Assembly: GCA_963976395.1 (NCBI GenBank)
Contig: CAXBLG010000006.1
Coordinates: forward strand, 1-64,000
Origin: UBA11612 sp963976395
GTDB taxonomy: Bacteria; Pseudomonadota; Alphaproteobacteria; Rhodospirillales; Rhodospirillaceae
Length of the DNA stretch: 64,000 bases
Direction: 5' to 3'
The stretch's first letter is position 1. Each line of letters starts with the position of its first letter. A program made the translations under genes and the position numbers. Positions 46,461 to 56,212 of this stretch are shown here, piece by piece. Under the pieces are notes generated by a model. The model was not told where the DNA came from. It searched no databases and worked only from the letters and a program-made list of their open reading frames with translations.

Positions 46461-47396
46461 TTACAGGCTTTTTTGCCTTGGTCGAGTCGGTCGCGCGCCG
46501 GCTGCGTGGATGTCACGGTGACGGATCGTCGGGGCTAAATCCTTGCTGTGAAGCCACGCACTCAGACGTTCAGTGACATTTACCGAGCGGTGCCGGCCAC
46601 CGGTGCAGCCCACGGCGATTGTCAGGTAACTTTTCCCCTCCGCCTCATAGAGCGGCAGGAGTGGTTCTAAAAGCCGGGTCACGCCGTCGAGAAATGTAGA
46701 AAGGGACACATCATTCGCCATGAATGCGGCGATCTCTTCATCCAAACCAGTGAGAGGTTTGAGTTCGGGTACATAGTGCGGGTTTTTCAAGAACCGAACG
46801 TCGAAAACCAAATCGGCATCGCGCGGTAATCCGTAGCGGTAGCCGAAGGACATTAGAAAAATCTGCAGGGGCCGTAGCTTCGATCCGCTGTACTGCCCAA
46901 GCAAAATGCGTTTCAGGTCTGTTGGCGCAAGGCGGGATGTATCGATCACCAAATCCGCATGTTCACGTACCGGGGCAAGCAGACGGCGTTCGGTTTCGAT
47001 GCCGACAGAGACGGGAAGATCGTCGGCAAGCGGGTGGGGCCGGCGTGATTCTGTATAACGCTGTCCGATAACTTCGTTGTCGCAGTCCAGGAACACGATG
47101 CTTGCAGATAATGCCGCGTTGGTGCGCATGGCGTCTAAGGTGGCGATAAGGCGCGTAGCATCAAAATCGCGTGTGCGAATATCAATGCCGACGGCGATTG
47201 AGCCGTGCGCGCCTTCGCCCGCTGACACGACCGCGTTTAAAAGCGCTAGCGGTAAATTATCGACGGTTTCAAATCCGGCATCTTCCAAAGCGTTGAGAGC
47301 CGCGCTTTTGCCGGCCCCGGACATGCCGGTCACCACCACGACGCGCGGGGTCGCTTCCGTAGCATTATTTTTGTCGGGTTCGGGTGCTTTGCTCAT
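46461..47396 (-). CDS. rapZ: RNase adapter / nucleotide-binding protein RapZ
   Basis: Protein of 311 aa. The P-loop TGMSGAGKS is at residues 23-31, then DNLPLALL, the C-terminal FGYRYGLPRDADLVFDVRFL and GCTGGRHRSV. In E. coli RapZ senses GlcN6P and guides RNase E to the GlmZ sRNA; in alphaproteobacteria its target is less clear. It starts three bases after the hprK stop, so the pair is likely co-translated. Confidence 0.95.
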   Translation of the reverse strand: MSKAPEPDKNNATEATPRVVVVTGMSGAGKSAALNALEDAGFETVDNLPLALLNAVVSAGEGAHGSIAVGIDIRTRDFDATRLIATLDAMRTNAALSASIVFLDCDNEVIGQRYTESRRPHPLADDLPVSVGIETERRLLAPVREHADLVIDTSRLAPTDLKRILLGQYSGSKLRPLQIFLMSFGYRYGLPRDADLVFDVRFLKNPHYVPELKPLTGLDEEIAAFMANDVSLSTFLDGVTRLLEPLLPLYEAEGKSYLTIAVGCTGGRHRSVNVTERLSAWLHSKDLAPTIRHRDIHAAGARPTRPRQKSL

Positions 47397-47399
47397 GGC

Positions 47400-47822
47400 T
47401 CAGTCGTTTTCCGGCTTCGTGCGAAGGGCGAGTCTGACTTTAGCAGGCGCCGAAGGCGTGCGCGCATCCACCCGCAAATGGTTAAGTGTGACGCCTTCAA
47501 CATTACACGTGTTCAAATCGGGCATGCGGGCGATCTCCGATTCAGGTGCCAAGTCTACCACCAAAACCACTTTCGCGGAGTCTTGTGCAGCAAGGTTTAC
47601 AATTCCGTATCCTCGCACTTCCAGTTTGTCTTTGATTTCGGGCGGGGCGGTGAGGGTAAGCGCGCCACCGCTTAAGTCTGCGCGGCAATAATCGTCGCTG
47701 ATCAAGTGTGCGCCCGCGTCGATGAGGCGCAAAGCCAAATCCGATTTGCCTGACCCGGATGGGCCACGAATCAAAACGCCTTGACCGTCAATCGCTACGC
47801 ATGTGCCGTTGATGAGCGTCAT
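47400..47822 (-). CDS. hprK: HPr kinase/phosphorylase, short C-terminal-domain form
   Basis: Protein of 140 aa, the catalytic domain only. The P-loop GPSGSGKSDLALRL begins at residue 20, followed by LISDDYC. Alphaproteobacterial HprK lacks the N-terminal domain of the Firmicutes enzyme, so the length is normal. The ATG at 47822 follows AAAGGA; an upstream in-frame start at 47876 adds a poorly conserved leader. It should phosphorylate the HPr serine site. Upstream, an AEC transporter gene on the opposite strand separates it from chvG. Confidence 0.92.
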   Translation of the reverse strand: MTLINGTCVAIDGQGVLIRGPSGSGKSDLALRLIDAGAHLISDDYCRADLSGGALTLTAPPEIKDKLEVRGYGIVNLAAQDSAKVVLVVDLAPESEIARMPDLNTCNVEGVTLNHLRVDARTPSAPAKVRLALRTKPEND

Positions 47823-47982
47823 AAGAATATGTCCTTTGTCGCAGGGCAGCCTGGGTCGGCAGATGTCTTCTGTCAATCAGGGGCAGCTTTCAACGCGCCA
47901 ATCAAGAGGGGGGGCGTAAGGGCAGTGGCAATGACCCAGCTAGTATCGTATGGGTGATGCCCAACTTCCAGACGGCCGACGT

Positions 47983-48861
47983 ATGCTTCAGCAAATCTTT
48001 TCCATCATCGCCCCCGTTTTTCTGATTGCCGCCGTTGGATATGTGTGGCGGCGAAGTCGGATGCCGTTCGATACGGCGATGATCACGGACTTGGTGACCT
48101 ATATAGGCGCGCCCTGCCTCTTGTTTTCATCGCTTCTGATCAACGGGCCGGATTTAGCCGCCATTAGTCAGATCGTAGGCGCAACGCTGCTGGTCGCGGG
48201 CGTCATCGCTGCGACCGGAGCGATATTGCTCAAGATGCTGGGCTTGCCATTGTCGGCCTATTTGCCGCCGTTGATTATGCCCAATGTTGGCAATATGGGA
48301 TTGCCCTTATGTCTGTTCACGTTCGGTGAAGAGGGATTGGCGTTGGCAGTGGCGTACTATGCTGCGAGTTCGGTCCTGCAGTTTACGGCCGGCGTCAGTA
48401 TCGCCAGTGGGCGCGTTTCCTCGGATGTTATTTTCCGCAATCCCGTCATCTGGGCGATTACGGCGGCTTTTGTGCTGCTCTACGCCGATATCGAGCTGCC
48501 AAAGTGGATCGCCAATACCACGGAGGTTCTAGCGGGCTTCGTTATCCCCTTGATGATCATGTCTTTGGGCGCATCGCTGGGGCATCTGAAAGTGGCGACC
48601 TTTGGCCGCAGCGCCGGCTTTGCGGTATTCCGTTTGGCGATGGGCTTCGGGGTCGGTGTTGGGGCGGCGACAGTGCTGGGTCTTGAAGGTTCTGTGCGGG
48701 GGGTGGTTGTCATTCAATCGGCGATGCCGACAGCAGTTTTCACTTATCTGTTTGCCATGCGGGCGGGTGCGCGTCCGGAAGAAGTGGGCGGTATTGTCGT
48801 TATCTCAACAGTGCTTTCGTTTGCGACCTTGCCGCTCTTGCTCGCTTTCGTTCTTGGTTAG
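47983..48861 (+). CDS. AEC-family transporter
   Basis: Protein of 292 aa with about ten membrane segments and the family marks IIAPVFLIAAVGYVWRR at the start, PNVGNMGLPLCLFTFGEEGLALA in the middle and a repeat of PLMIMSLGASLG. AEC members include auxin efflux carriers of plants and bacterial malate or malonate carriers. Two starts are possible (ATG 47950 or 47983); I prefer the one that begins at the first helix. It sits between hprK and chvG on the opposite strand, and its end is two bases from the chvG end. Confidence 0.87.
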   Translation: MLQQIFSIIAPVFLIAAVGYVWRRSRMPFDTAMITDLVTYIGAPCLLFSSLLINGPDLAAISQIVGATLLVAGVIAATGAILLKMLGLPLSAYLPPLIMPNVGNMGLPLCLFTFGEEGLALAVAYYAASSVLQFTAGVSIASGRVSSDVIFRNPVIWAITAAFVLLYADIELPKWIANTTEVLAGFVIPLMIMSLGASLGHLKVATFGRSAGFAVFRLAMGFGVGVGAATVLGLEGSVRGVVVIQSAMPTAVFTYLFAMRAGARPEEVGGIVVISTVLSFATLPLLLAFVLG

Positions 48862-48863
48862 TT

Positions 48864-50612
48864 TCAAGCAGCGGGCAGCCGGACGATAAACCGAGCGCCC
48901 TTAACCTGTTTATCGTCACCTATGATGTTTTCAGCATGAATTGTGCCGTGGTGGGCCTCGACGATCTGTTTGGAAATAGATAACCCGAGACCTGAATGGG
49001 TGCCGAACTTCTCGCCTTCGGGGCGCTCCGAATAAAACCGGCTGAAAATCGCACCATCTTTCCCAGCTGGAATGCCTGGGCCCTGATCCTCAATGATCAC
49101 TTTTATATGACGACCAGTATGAGCGGTACGGATTGTGATCGTCGCGCCCGGCGGGCTGAAGGACATCGCGTTGCCGACGAGATTGCGAAATACCTGACCT
49201 AAGCGCCCTTCGAGACCCGTCACAGTGAGCTCGGGGTCGCGGCGCCGTCCACGAGAGTCAGGATCTTCGGCAATCAGTTGCACTTTAGGGGCATTCGGAT
49301 CGTCATTGGCGTTTTGAATATCCGCGATCGCTGTCATCAGCCTGTTCAGGCCGACGACACTCAATTCCGCGCGGGACAGTTCAGCGTCAAGCCGGGATGC
49401 GTCTGAAATGTCCGTGATCAATCGATTCAGACGTGCGACGTCGTCCAGGATAATAGACATGAGCCGTTTCTGTTGCTCGGAATCTTTCACGCGGGCGACG
49501 GTTTCAACCGCGCTCCGCAAACTGGTGAGAGGATTTTTGATCTCGTGGGCGACGTCCGCAGCGAAGTTTTCAATCGCATCCATCCGCGTCCACAAAGAAT
49601 CGGTCATATCTCTTAGTGCAGAGGAGAGATCCCCGATTTCATCAGACCGGTCGGACAGATTGGGAATGGTATAGCGGCGGCTTTTGGACTGACGCACCAG
49701 CTGAGCGGCTTCAGCGAGGCGCCGAACCGGACGGGCAATCGTGCGGGCAAGAAACAACGACGTGAGAACTGTGAATATGAGAACCCAGCCGAAGATGCCG
49801 AGAATCGAACTGCGGACACCAAACATGCGTTCATCGACATTGCTGCCGTCACGCGAGACAAGGACCACGCCGACGATTTGCCGGTAGAAGAGAATCGGCA
49901 CGGCGACAGTCAGGATTTTCTGCTGATCGGGGCGCAGACGCACCGCGTTGGCGGGCTCACCACTCTCCATGGCGTGCACCACTTCTTTGTAGTCGGAGGC
50001 CGGTGCATTGGGTCGCTCGCGGTAGGGGTCCAAGTCGCCATCGTAAGCAAAGCGACTAATCGTGAGATCGTAAACGCGCCGCAAAGACTCGGCGAGGCTG
50101 CCGTCGTCTGGTGGCGGTAAGTCGAGCACTTGCACTTCGCCGCCCGGTCCCTGCAGAAGGCGCGTATCGGCAATCATTTGGCCACTTCGATCAAATAGAC
50201 GGGCGCGCAACTCGGCTAGTCCGGCCAATCGCCGAATAAGTTGGCGGGCCGCGTTTGGATCAATAACCCTTAAGGCTCCATTTGGCGTGAAAACGGGAAA
50301 GGCATTGTTGTCGATGTCAACGACAACCGCACCTTCACCAACGGAGGCTGCAATGAGTTCCCCCTGAGTGCGCAGCGCTTCCAGTTCGGTTGCAATGAGT
50401 GTTTCTTCGTATTGATCAAGAAACAGCAGGCTTAGCACCAGAAGAAACGGCGCCGTCAGATTGACGGCAAGAACACGCAACGTCAGCGGTGAGAATATGC
50501 GCCTTAACCCACTTTTTCCCTTCGCGGCATGAGTATGCTTGTCGCCCTCGCCGCTCTGGAGCGAAGGTTTTATGCGTAGATCGTCTAGACGACTATTGCT
50601 TTCGGTGCGCAC
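48864..50612 (-). CDS. chvG: Sensor histidine kinase ChvG/ExoS
   Basis: Protein of 582 aa. Membrane helices at about 44-66 and 267-289 flank a periplasmic domain of 200 residues, then a HAMP domain (about 290-345). The H box is FAADVAHEIKNPLTSLR with His356; N, G1 and G2 boxes (NLVGNAMSFSPPG, IEDQGPGIP, GTHSGLGLSI) are intact. ChvG senses acidic or envelope conditions and phosphorylates ChvI in Agrobacterium and Rhizobium. It follows chvI by 48 bases on the same strand. Confidence 0.94.
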   Translation of the reverse strand: MRTESNSRLDDLRIKPSLQSGEGDKHTHAAKGKSGLRRIFSPLTLRVLAVNLTAPFLLVLSLLFLDQYEETLIATELEALRTQGELIAASVGEGAVVVDIDNNAFPVFTPNGALRVIDPNAARQLIRRLAGLAELRARLFDRSGQMIADTRLLQGPGGEVQVLDLPPPDDGSLAESLRRVYDLTISRFAYDGDLDPYRERPNAPASDYKEVVHAMESGEPANAVRLRPDQQKILTVAVPILFYRQIVGVVLVSRDGSNVDERMFGVRSSILGIFGWVLIFTVLTSLFLARTIARPVRRLAEAAQLVRQSKSRRYTIPNLSDRSDEIGDLSSALRDMTDSLWTRMDAIENFAADVAHEIKNPLTSLRSAVETVARVKDSEQQKRLMSIILDDVARLNRLITDISDASRLDAELSRAELSVVGLNRLMTAIADIQNANDDPNAPKVQLIAEDPDSRGRRRDPELTVTGLEGRLGQVFRNLVGNAMSFSPPGATITIRTAHTGRHIKVIIEDQGPGIPAGKDGAIFSRFYSERPEGEKFGTHSGLGLSISKQIVEAHHGTIHAENIIGDDKQVKGARFIVRLPAA

Positions 50613-50660
50613 CGGTAAGCCCTCTCAGAACTGCCCGGCGAGGTCCGCCCGGCCTAATGG

Positions 50661-51368
50661 TCAGGCGACCGTTTCGTTGTACTTGTAGCCGACGCCGTAC
50701 AAAGTCTCGATATTGGAGAAGTCGTCGTCAACTTCCCGGAATTTCTTACGCAGTCGTTTAATGTGACTATCAATCGTACGGTCATCGACATAGATATGTT
50801 CGCCATATGCCGCATCAATTAATTGGTCTCGACTTTTCACATGACCAGGTCTTGCTGCAAGTGCCTGGATAAGCAAAAACTCAGTTACGGTTAAATTGAC
50901 CGGCTTGTCTTTCCACAGGCACATATGTTGTGAGGTGTCGAGGAGCAGTTCACCACGCTTTAATGCGCTGGATGATGTGCCGCCGTTTTCTATGTTTTTC
51001 TGTGCCTCAAGGCGGCGAAAGATCGCGCGAACGCGTTCAATCAGAAGGCGTTGAGAGAACGGCTTCTTGATATAATCATCAGCGCCCATGCGGAGGCCGA
51101 GCAGCTCATCGACCTCATCATCCTTCGACGTCAGGAAAATCACGGGTATGGCGCTTTTTTCGCGCAGACGCTGGAGCAGCTCTATACCGTCCATACGCGG
51201 CATTTTAATATCAAGCACAGCCAGATCGGGAGGCTCGGCCGTTATGCCGCGTAGGGCTTCGGCGCCGTCCCGGTAAGTTTTGACCAAGAATCCCTCTGTC
51301 TCCAGGACCATGGAAACGGAAGTGAGAATGTTGCGGTCGTCGTCAACGAGAGCGATGCTGTATGCCAA
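50661..51368 (-). CDS. chvI: Response regulator ChvI, OmpR family
   Basis: Protein of 235 aa. The receiver domain has the acidic pocket VDDD, phosphoacceptor Asp53 in LAVLDIKMPRMDG, and Lys in YIKKPFS. The C-terminal winged helix has the LTVTEFLLIQALA and VDDRTIDSHIKRLRKKF segments. It regulates envelope, exopolysaccharide and acid-response genes in relatives. In many relatives a divergent pckA lies next to it; here a TPR gene is upstream instead. Confidence 0.95.
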   Translation of the reverse strand: MAYSIALVDDDRNILTSVSMVLETEGFLVKTYRDGAEALRGITAEPPDLAVLDIKMPRMDGIELLQRLREKSAIPVIFLTSKDDEVDELLGLRMGADDYIKKPFSQRLLIERVRAIFRRLEAQKNIENGGTSSSALKRGELLLDTSQHMCLWKDKPVNLTVTEFLLIQALAARPGHVKSRDQLIDAAYGEHIYVDDRTIDSHIKRLRKKFREVDDDFSNIETLYGVGYKYNETVA

Positions 51369-51518
51369 GTTCGTATTCCTTTATCCGTTGGCAGAATGGC
51401 GCGGCGTAACAAACTTCATGTCCGCTGCAAGCCATACCACCGGCGCATTATGGCGAAAATACCGCGTTCCGGTGGCCGGGGCGAGGCAAGTCGTCTTTTT
51501 TAGTGTCGCGGCAATAGG

Positions 51519-53084
51519 TTAGTCGCCGATCGCCTTGAGGCGCGCCAGCTCCGCTTTGGCGCCAGCGTACTCAGTATAACGCACTGCAGCGGTATTCAGT
51601 GCTGCGTTAAAGAGTCGCTGTGCTTCGGTTTTATCGCCAAGAATGAGGGCCGCTTGACCCAAGAAGAAGTACGCTTCGCAGAGCCGCCCGGTTGCGCCTG
51701 TTGGGTTATCGATAGCGGCGGCGATGATTTCGTCGCCGGAGGCATCGCCCAAAAAATAGCGGATGATGGCTGCCGGCCATCGGCCCGGATCAATGCGCTC
51801 TAGTGCGAAAGTCAGGATTTCAGTAGTTGGTTTTTTTGCACGGGCCTCGGCGATATATCTCCAAAGGGCGAGATACGGCGGCGCGTTCGGTAAGTCCATT
51901 GCTGCTGTTAAGTCCTCGGCGGCGGCGGCAAAGTCACCTTTCATGATGCGCGTAAAGCCCCTATTGGCCAGTGCCTGCGCCGCGTCGGGGACAGACTCTA
52001 AGACTGTCGTGAAATCTGCTTCTGCGCCCTTGTAGTCGCCTGTGAATTGCAGGGCGATGCCGCGACCGACACGGGCATCACCATCTGAAGGTCGACGATT
52101 AAGAATGACGCTGAAATCAGCCGCAGCTCCAGTGGGATCGCCGCTTTGAAAACGTGCATTGGCGCGAAAGAATCTCGCGCTGTCGTCATTTGGATTCATC
52201 TCAAGCAGTTTATCAAAGTCTGAGGTGGCGCCGGCGAAGGCGCCTACGCGCAGCAAGGCCGCTCCGCGGCCTTCCAGGGAGGCGGTATCCTCGCCAGAAA
52301 TGTTCAAAGCGGCGGTGTAGTCCGTGATGGCTGCGCCGTAGTTTTGGAGCTGGCCGTAGGCCGTTGCGCGTCCGCGTAAGGCTACCACGTTGTCAGTTTC
52401 GACAATCAGCGCAGATGTGAAGGCTCTTACGGCCGCCTCAGACTGGCCGAGTTGCAGTTGCGCAGATCCCAGCAATATTTGCGCCTCTGAATCGCCGGCA
52501 TTCAGATCCACGGCTTGTTCGAGTTCCAACGCTGCTTGTTCCGCCTCGCCGTTTCGTAGAAAATATGCGCCGCGGGTTTTAAAGGGTTTTGGATTGCGGG
52601 GGTCGAAGCGCCGGGCCTCGCCGAGGTCGGCAATGCCCGCAGCGGTATCGCCAATTTCAAGACGCAACGCGCCGCGCCGCGTATATGCGTCTCCAAGTAA
52701 GACTTCTTGTGTGCGGGGGGCACGCTCAATCACGATTGAGTAGTCGGCTTCGGCGTCCTTCGGCCGGTTCAGGTTTTCCAGCACTTGCGCCCGACCGATG
52801 CGTGCGGCGTAGTCGTCGGGCATCATCCGTAACGCAGTGTCATAATCAGACAGCGCGCCGATTGCATTTCCACTTTGGCTGCGCGCGTCACCGCGAGAAG
52901 CATACGCAAGTGCCAAGGTGTCATTCGGCAAGTTGCCTTGAGAGATGGCATTGTCGCAGGCTAAAATTTTTGCTGCTGTATCGAGGGTGCTGTTAAAGCA
53001 TGCGAGCATCATGTCTTGGGCGGCGGCGGGGCCGCCAACGAGGCTAAGTAATGCTCCCAGGGTGTGCGGACGCAGATATTTCAT
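51519..53084 (-). CDS. Exported tetratricopeptide-repeat protein
   Basis: Protein of 521 aa. A signal peptide (MKYLRPHTLGALLSLV ... AAA) is followed by a short Cys-bearing segment (ACFNSTLDTAAKILACDNAI) and at least nine 34-residue TPR units recognised by the spaced G-A-Y/F-A pattern (ALAYASRGDARSQSGN, AAVRAFTSALIVE). It is likely periplasmic and acts as a protein-protein scaffold. The ATG at 53084 begins the signal peptide; an upstream in-frame start at 53117 is less likely. It lies between polA and chvI on the minus strand. Confidence 0.86.
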   Translation of the reverse strand: MKYLRPHTLGALLSLVGGPAAAQDMMLACFNSTLDTAAKILACDNAISQGNLPNDTLALAYASRGDARSQSGNAIGALSDYDTALRMMPDDYAARIGRAQVLENLNRPKDAEADYSIVIERAPRTQEVLLGDAYTRRGALRLEIGDTAAGIADLGEARRFDPRNPKPFKTRGAYFLRNGEAEQAALELEQAVDLNAGDSEAQILLGSAQLQLGQSEAAVRAFTSALIVETDNVVALRGRATAYGQLQNYGAAITDYTAALNISGEDTASLEGRGAALLRVGAFAGATSDFDKLLEMNPNDDSARFFRANARFQSGDPTGAAADFSVILNRRPSDGDARVGRGIALQFTGDYKGAEADFTTVLESVPDAAQALANRGFTRIMKGDFAAAAEDLTAAMDLPNAPPYLALWRYIAEARAKKPTTEILTFALERIDPGRWPAAIIRYFLGDASGDEIIAAAIDNPTGATGRLCEAYFFLGQAALILGDKTEAQRLFNAALNTAAVRYTEYAGAKAELARLKAIGD

Positions 53085-53179
53085 GTGCCGATGGTTACCT
53101 AACCTTAACTGGCTCACAACATGAATATGATTGATTCGCAGGTGGCAATATTATCTTGGATAAGGGGTCGTGCGTAGAT

Positions 53180-55978
53180 TTAATGCGCTTCTGCCCAGTT
53201 GGGTCCTGTGCCCATATCCACCGTCAGCGGCACGTCCAAGTGTTCGGCGCCTTCCATTTCGGATTTGACGATTTTTTTTGTTTTCTCAATTTCTGCGTCC
53301 GGCACTTCAAAGATCAATTCGTCGTGTACCTGAAGCAGCATTTCGGCTTTCAGGCCCGCGTCCTTGAGGGCGGCAGGCAGGCGGATCATGGCGCGCTTGA
53401 TAATGTCGGCCGCGCCGCCCTGGATGGGGGCATTGATGGCGGCGCGTTCCGCAAAGGCGCGCATGTTGGGGTTGCGGTCGCCGATGCCCGGTGTCCAGCA
53501 GCGCCGTCCATATAGGGTGGTGACGTAACCTTGTTTTTTAGCCAGCGCTTTTGTTGCTTCCATGTAGTCGCGAATCTCGGGGAATTTTTTGAAGTAGGCC
53601 TCGATATAGTCATGGGCTTCGCCGCGCGGAATGCCAAGTTGACGGGCGAGGCCAAACGCTGAGATGCCGTAGATAATGCCGAAATTAATAGCTTTGGCGC
53701 GGCGGCGAACCATCGGGTCCATGCCTTTGATGGGAACGTCGAACATCTCCGAGGCGGTGGCGGCGTGAATGTCCTCGCCGTCCTTGAAAGCGCGCTTGAG
53801 GGCTTTGACGTCGGCCACATGGGCGACAAGGCGCAGTTCGATCTGGCTGTAGTCCGCCGACAAGAGCGTCTTGTCTTTGTCCGCGATGAAAGCGGTGCGG
53901 ATTTTGCGGCCTTCTTCGGAACGAATTGGAATGTTTTGGAGGTTGGGATCGGTGGACGAGAGGCGGCCCGTTGAGGCGATGGTCTGTCCGTAACTGGTGT
54001 GAACTCGTTTTGTTTCCGGGTGTATCTGGCCGATCAGGGCGTCTGTATAGGTGCTTTTGAGTTTTGACAGCTGCCGCCAATCCAGCACTCTTGCCGGGAG
54101 GTCGTGACCTTGGGCCGCGAGGTCTTCAAGAACATCAGCGCCGGTCCCGAAAGCGCCGGTTTTGGTTTTCTTGCCGCCCGGCAAACTCATGCGCTCAAAT
54201 AGAATCTCACCAAGCTGCTTGGGCGAGCCGACATTGAAGTCCTCGCCCGCGAGTTTGTGAATTTCCGTTTCAAGGTCTGCCATGCGTGCCGCGAAGTCCT
54301 GGCTGAGAGAAGTCAGAACCTTGGTGTCCACGAGAATGCCCTTCTCTTCCATATCGTCGAGGATAGGGATGAGCTTGCGATCGAGGGTCTCGTAAATACT
54401 GACGAGACGGTCGGAAACAAGACGGGGTTTCAATACCGTGTGAAGGCGTAGAGTGATGTCGGCGTCTTCGGCAGCATATGTGGTGGCTTTGTCCAGCGGG
54501 ACTTGATCGAAGGTAATTTGCTTTTTGCCGGTGCCGCAGACTTCAGAGAACGGAATGGTTTTGTGACCCAAGTGCAAATCGGCTAATTCGTCCATGCCGT
54601 GTCCGTGCTGCGAACCCTCAAGCACGTAAGAGATCACCATGGTGTCGTCCACCGGGGTCACACCGACGCCTTCGCGCGCGAATACATGCATATCGAACTT
54701 AATGTTGTGCCCGATTTTTAGAACGCCGGGGTTTTCAAGAAGCGGCTTAAGAAGTTTTATCGCCTCTTTCACCGGAATTTGCGGCGGTGCGTCCTGGGCC
54801 TCTGCATCTCCGCCCAAATCCAGAGTGCCTTGCGGTGCGCCGCCGGTGTGACGCAAGGGAATGTAGCAACCACGCCCCGGTTCGATGGCAAGAGATATGC
54901 CAACCATGCGGGCCTGGAAGGGGTTGAGCCCATCGGTTTCCGTATCCACGGCGACAAAGCCCTTAGCCGTTGCGGCCTCGACCCAACGCTTAAGATCGGT
55001 GGAGGTTTGAACGGTTTCGTATTCGGCCTTTTCGACTGTCAAAGCCTTTTGTTCGGCTGAGACTGTTTGCTGGCTGTCTGCCGATTGTCCGTCGAGCTTG
55101 GCTGAAACTTTACTGAGCAGGCTTTTGAAGTTTTGTTCGGCGATAAAGCTCAAGAGTGTGTCGGGGTCGGGTTGCTGCCATTTTAATTCGCTGATCGGTA
55201 CATCGATGGGAACGTCGTCCTTCAAGGTAACGAGTTGTCTTGAAATACGGGCCAACTCGGCATTTTCGAGCAGGCTCTGGCGGCGCTTGGGCTGTTTGAT
55301 TTCCCCGGCACGTTCCAGAAGCGTATCAAGGTCGCCGTACTCGCCAATCAACTGCGCGGCTGTTTTAACGCCGATCCCGGGTACGCCCGGCACATTGTCG
55401 CTGGAATCACCCGCCAAAGATTGAACGTCGATCACCTTATTCGGCGCCACGCCGAATTTTTCCATTACCTGTTCGGCGCCAATCGTGCGGTTTTTCATTG
55501 GATCGTGCATCGTGATCCCAGGACGGATCAGCTGCATGAGATCCTTGTCGGCTGAAATGACGACAACGTCGATGCCTTCCGCTACGGCCAGTTTTGCGTA
55601 AGTGGCGATCAGATCGTCTGCTTCAAAACCTTCCATCTCGATGGCTTTGACATTGAATGCTCTGGTGGCGTCGCGAATCAGGCTGAACTGCGGAATAAGG
55701 TCTTCGGGCGCATCAGGCCGATGTGCTTTGTAGTCCTTGTAAATCTCGTTGCGAAACGTGAGGCGTTTGGCGTCGAAGATCACGGCCATCAGCTCTTCAA
55801 CGCTGGTGTCGCGCAAATCGTCGAGCAGCTTCATCAACATATTCGAGAAGCCGTAGACGGCGTTAACCGGCGTGCCGTCCAGCCGGGTCATGGGCGGGAG
55901 TGCGTGGTAGGCGCGAAATATGTAACCCGATCCGTCGATCAGGTAGAGGCGTTTGGGCGTTTTGGGTTGTGCTGGCAT
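53180..55978 (-). CDS. polA: DNA polymerase I
   Basis: Protein of 932 aa with three parts: a 5'-3' nuclease (residues 1-290, with DAKRLTFR and GEYGDLDTL), a 3'-5' proofreading domain beginning with VAVDTETDGLNP (Asp345, Glu347) and the family A polymerase (about 530-932) with motifs SADYSQIELR, RRRAKAINFGIIYG and LQVHDELIFE. It fills gaps and removes RNA primers. The exonuclease Asp and Glu are intact, so proofreading should be active. The zinc-finger gene follows upstream. Confidence 0.98.
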   Translation of the reverse strand: MPAQPKTPKRLYLIDGSGYIFRAYHALPPMTRLDGTPVNAVYGFSNMLMKLLDDLRDTSVEELMAVIFDAKRLTFRNEIYKDYKAHRPDAPEDLIPQFSLIRDATRAFNVKAIEMEGFEADDLIATYAKLAVAEGIDVVVISADKDLMQLIRPGITMHDPMKNRTIGAEQVMEKFGVAPNKVIDVQSLAGDSSDNVPGVPGIGVKTAAQLIGEYGDLDTLLERAGEIKQPKRRQSLLENAELARISRQLVTLKDDVPIDVPISELKWQQPDPDTLLSFIAEQNFKSLLSKVSAKLDGQSADSQQTVSAEQKALTVEKAEYETVQTSTDLKRWVEAATAKGFVAVDTETDGLNPFQARMVGISLAIEPGRGCYIPLRHTGGAPQGTLDLGGDAEAQDAPPQIPVKEAIKLLKPLLENPGVLKIGHNIKFDMHVFAREGVGVTPVDDTMVISYVLEGSQHGHGMDELADLHLGHKTIPFSEVCGTGKKQITFDQVPLDKATTYAAEDADITLRLHTVLKPRLVSDRLVSIYETLDRKLIPILDDMEEKGILVDTKVLTSLSQDFAARMADLETEIHKLAGEDFNVGSPKQLGEILFERMSLPGGKKTKTGAFGTGADVLEDLAAQGHDLPARVLDWRQLSKLKSTYTDALIGQIHPETKRVHTSYGQTIASTGRLSSTDPNLQNIPIRSEEGRKIRTAFIADKDKTLLSADYSQIELRLVAHVADVKALKRAFKDGEDIHAATASEMFDVPIKGMDPMVRRRAKAINFGIIYGISAFGLARQLGIPRGEAHDYIEAYFKKFPEIRDYMEATKALAKKQGYVTTLYGRRCWTPGIGDRNPNMRAFAERAAINAPIQGGAADIIKRAMIRLPAALKDAGLKAEMLLQVHDELIFEVPDAEIEKTKKIVKSEMEGAEHLDVPLTVDMGTGPNWAEAH

Positions 55979-56023
55979 TCCGTGAAACCGGGGGGCGCCG
56001 AATGGCGGGCCGCCCCTAATCCA

Positions 56024-56212
56024 TCAATGGCCGTCGGCGCCGGCTTTGGAGCCTTGGTTTAGAACGTAGCGCCGACTGCAATACGGACATTCGATTTCAC
56101 CAATTTCCGGTTTGATCTGTAAGTAAACGCGAGGGTGTCCCAAAGCACCACCACCGCCGTCGCAGTTGACTTGAGCGGACTCAGTGGGAATGGTTTCGAC
56201 AGACTCAGCCAT
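56024..56212 (-). CDS. Small zinc-finger protein (zf-CHCC / NDUFS6-like)
   Basis: Protein of 62 aa with a CHCC site: VNCDGGGGALGHPRVYLQI and ECPYCSRRYVLN. The mitochondrial complex I subunit NDUFS6 carries this domain, and alphaproteobacteria encode free-standing homologues. A link to complex I assembly is plausible but cannot be shown here. It is 45 bases upstream of polA on the same strand. Confidence 0.9.
   Translation of the reverse strand: MAESVETIPTESAQVNCDGGGGALGHPRVYLQIKPEIGEIECPYCSRRYVLNQGSKAGADGH

Noticed and set aside
47400..47822. hprK as a truncated pseudogene
   Set aside because: The short, C-terminal-domain-only form is the usual alphaproteobacterial HprK, with an intact P-loop.
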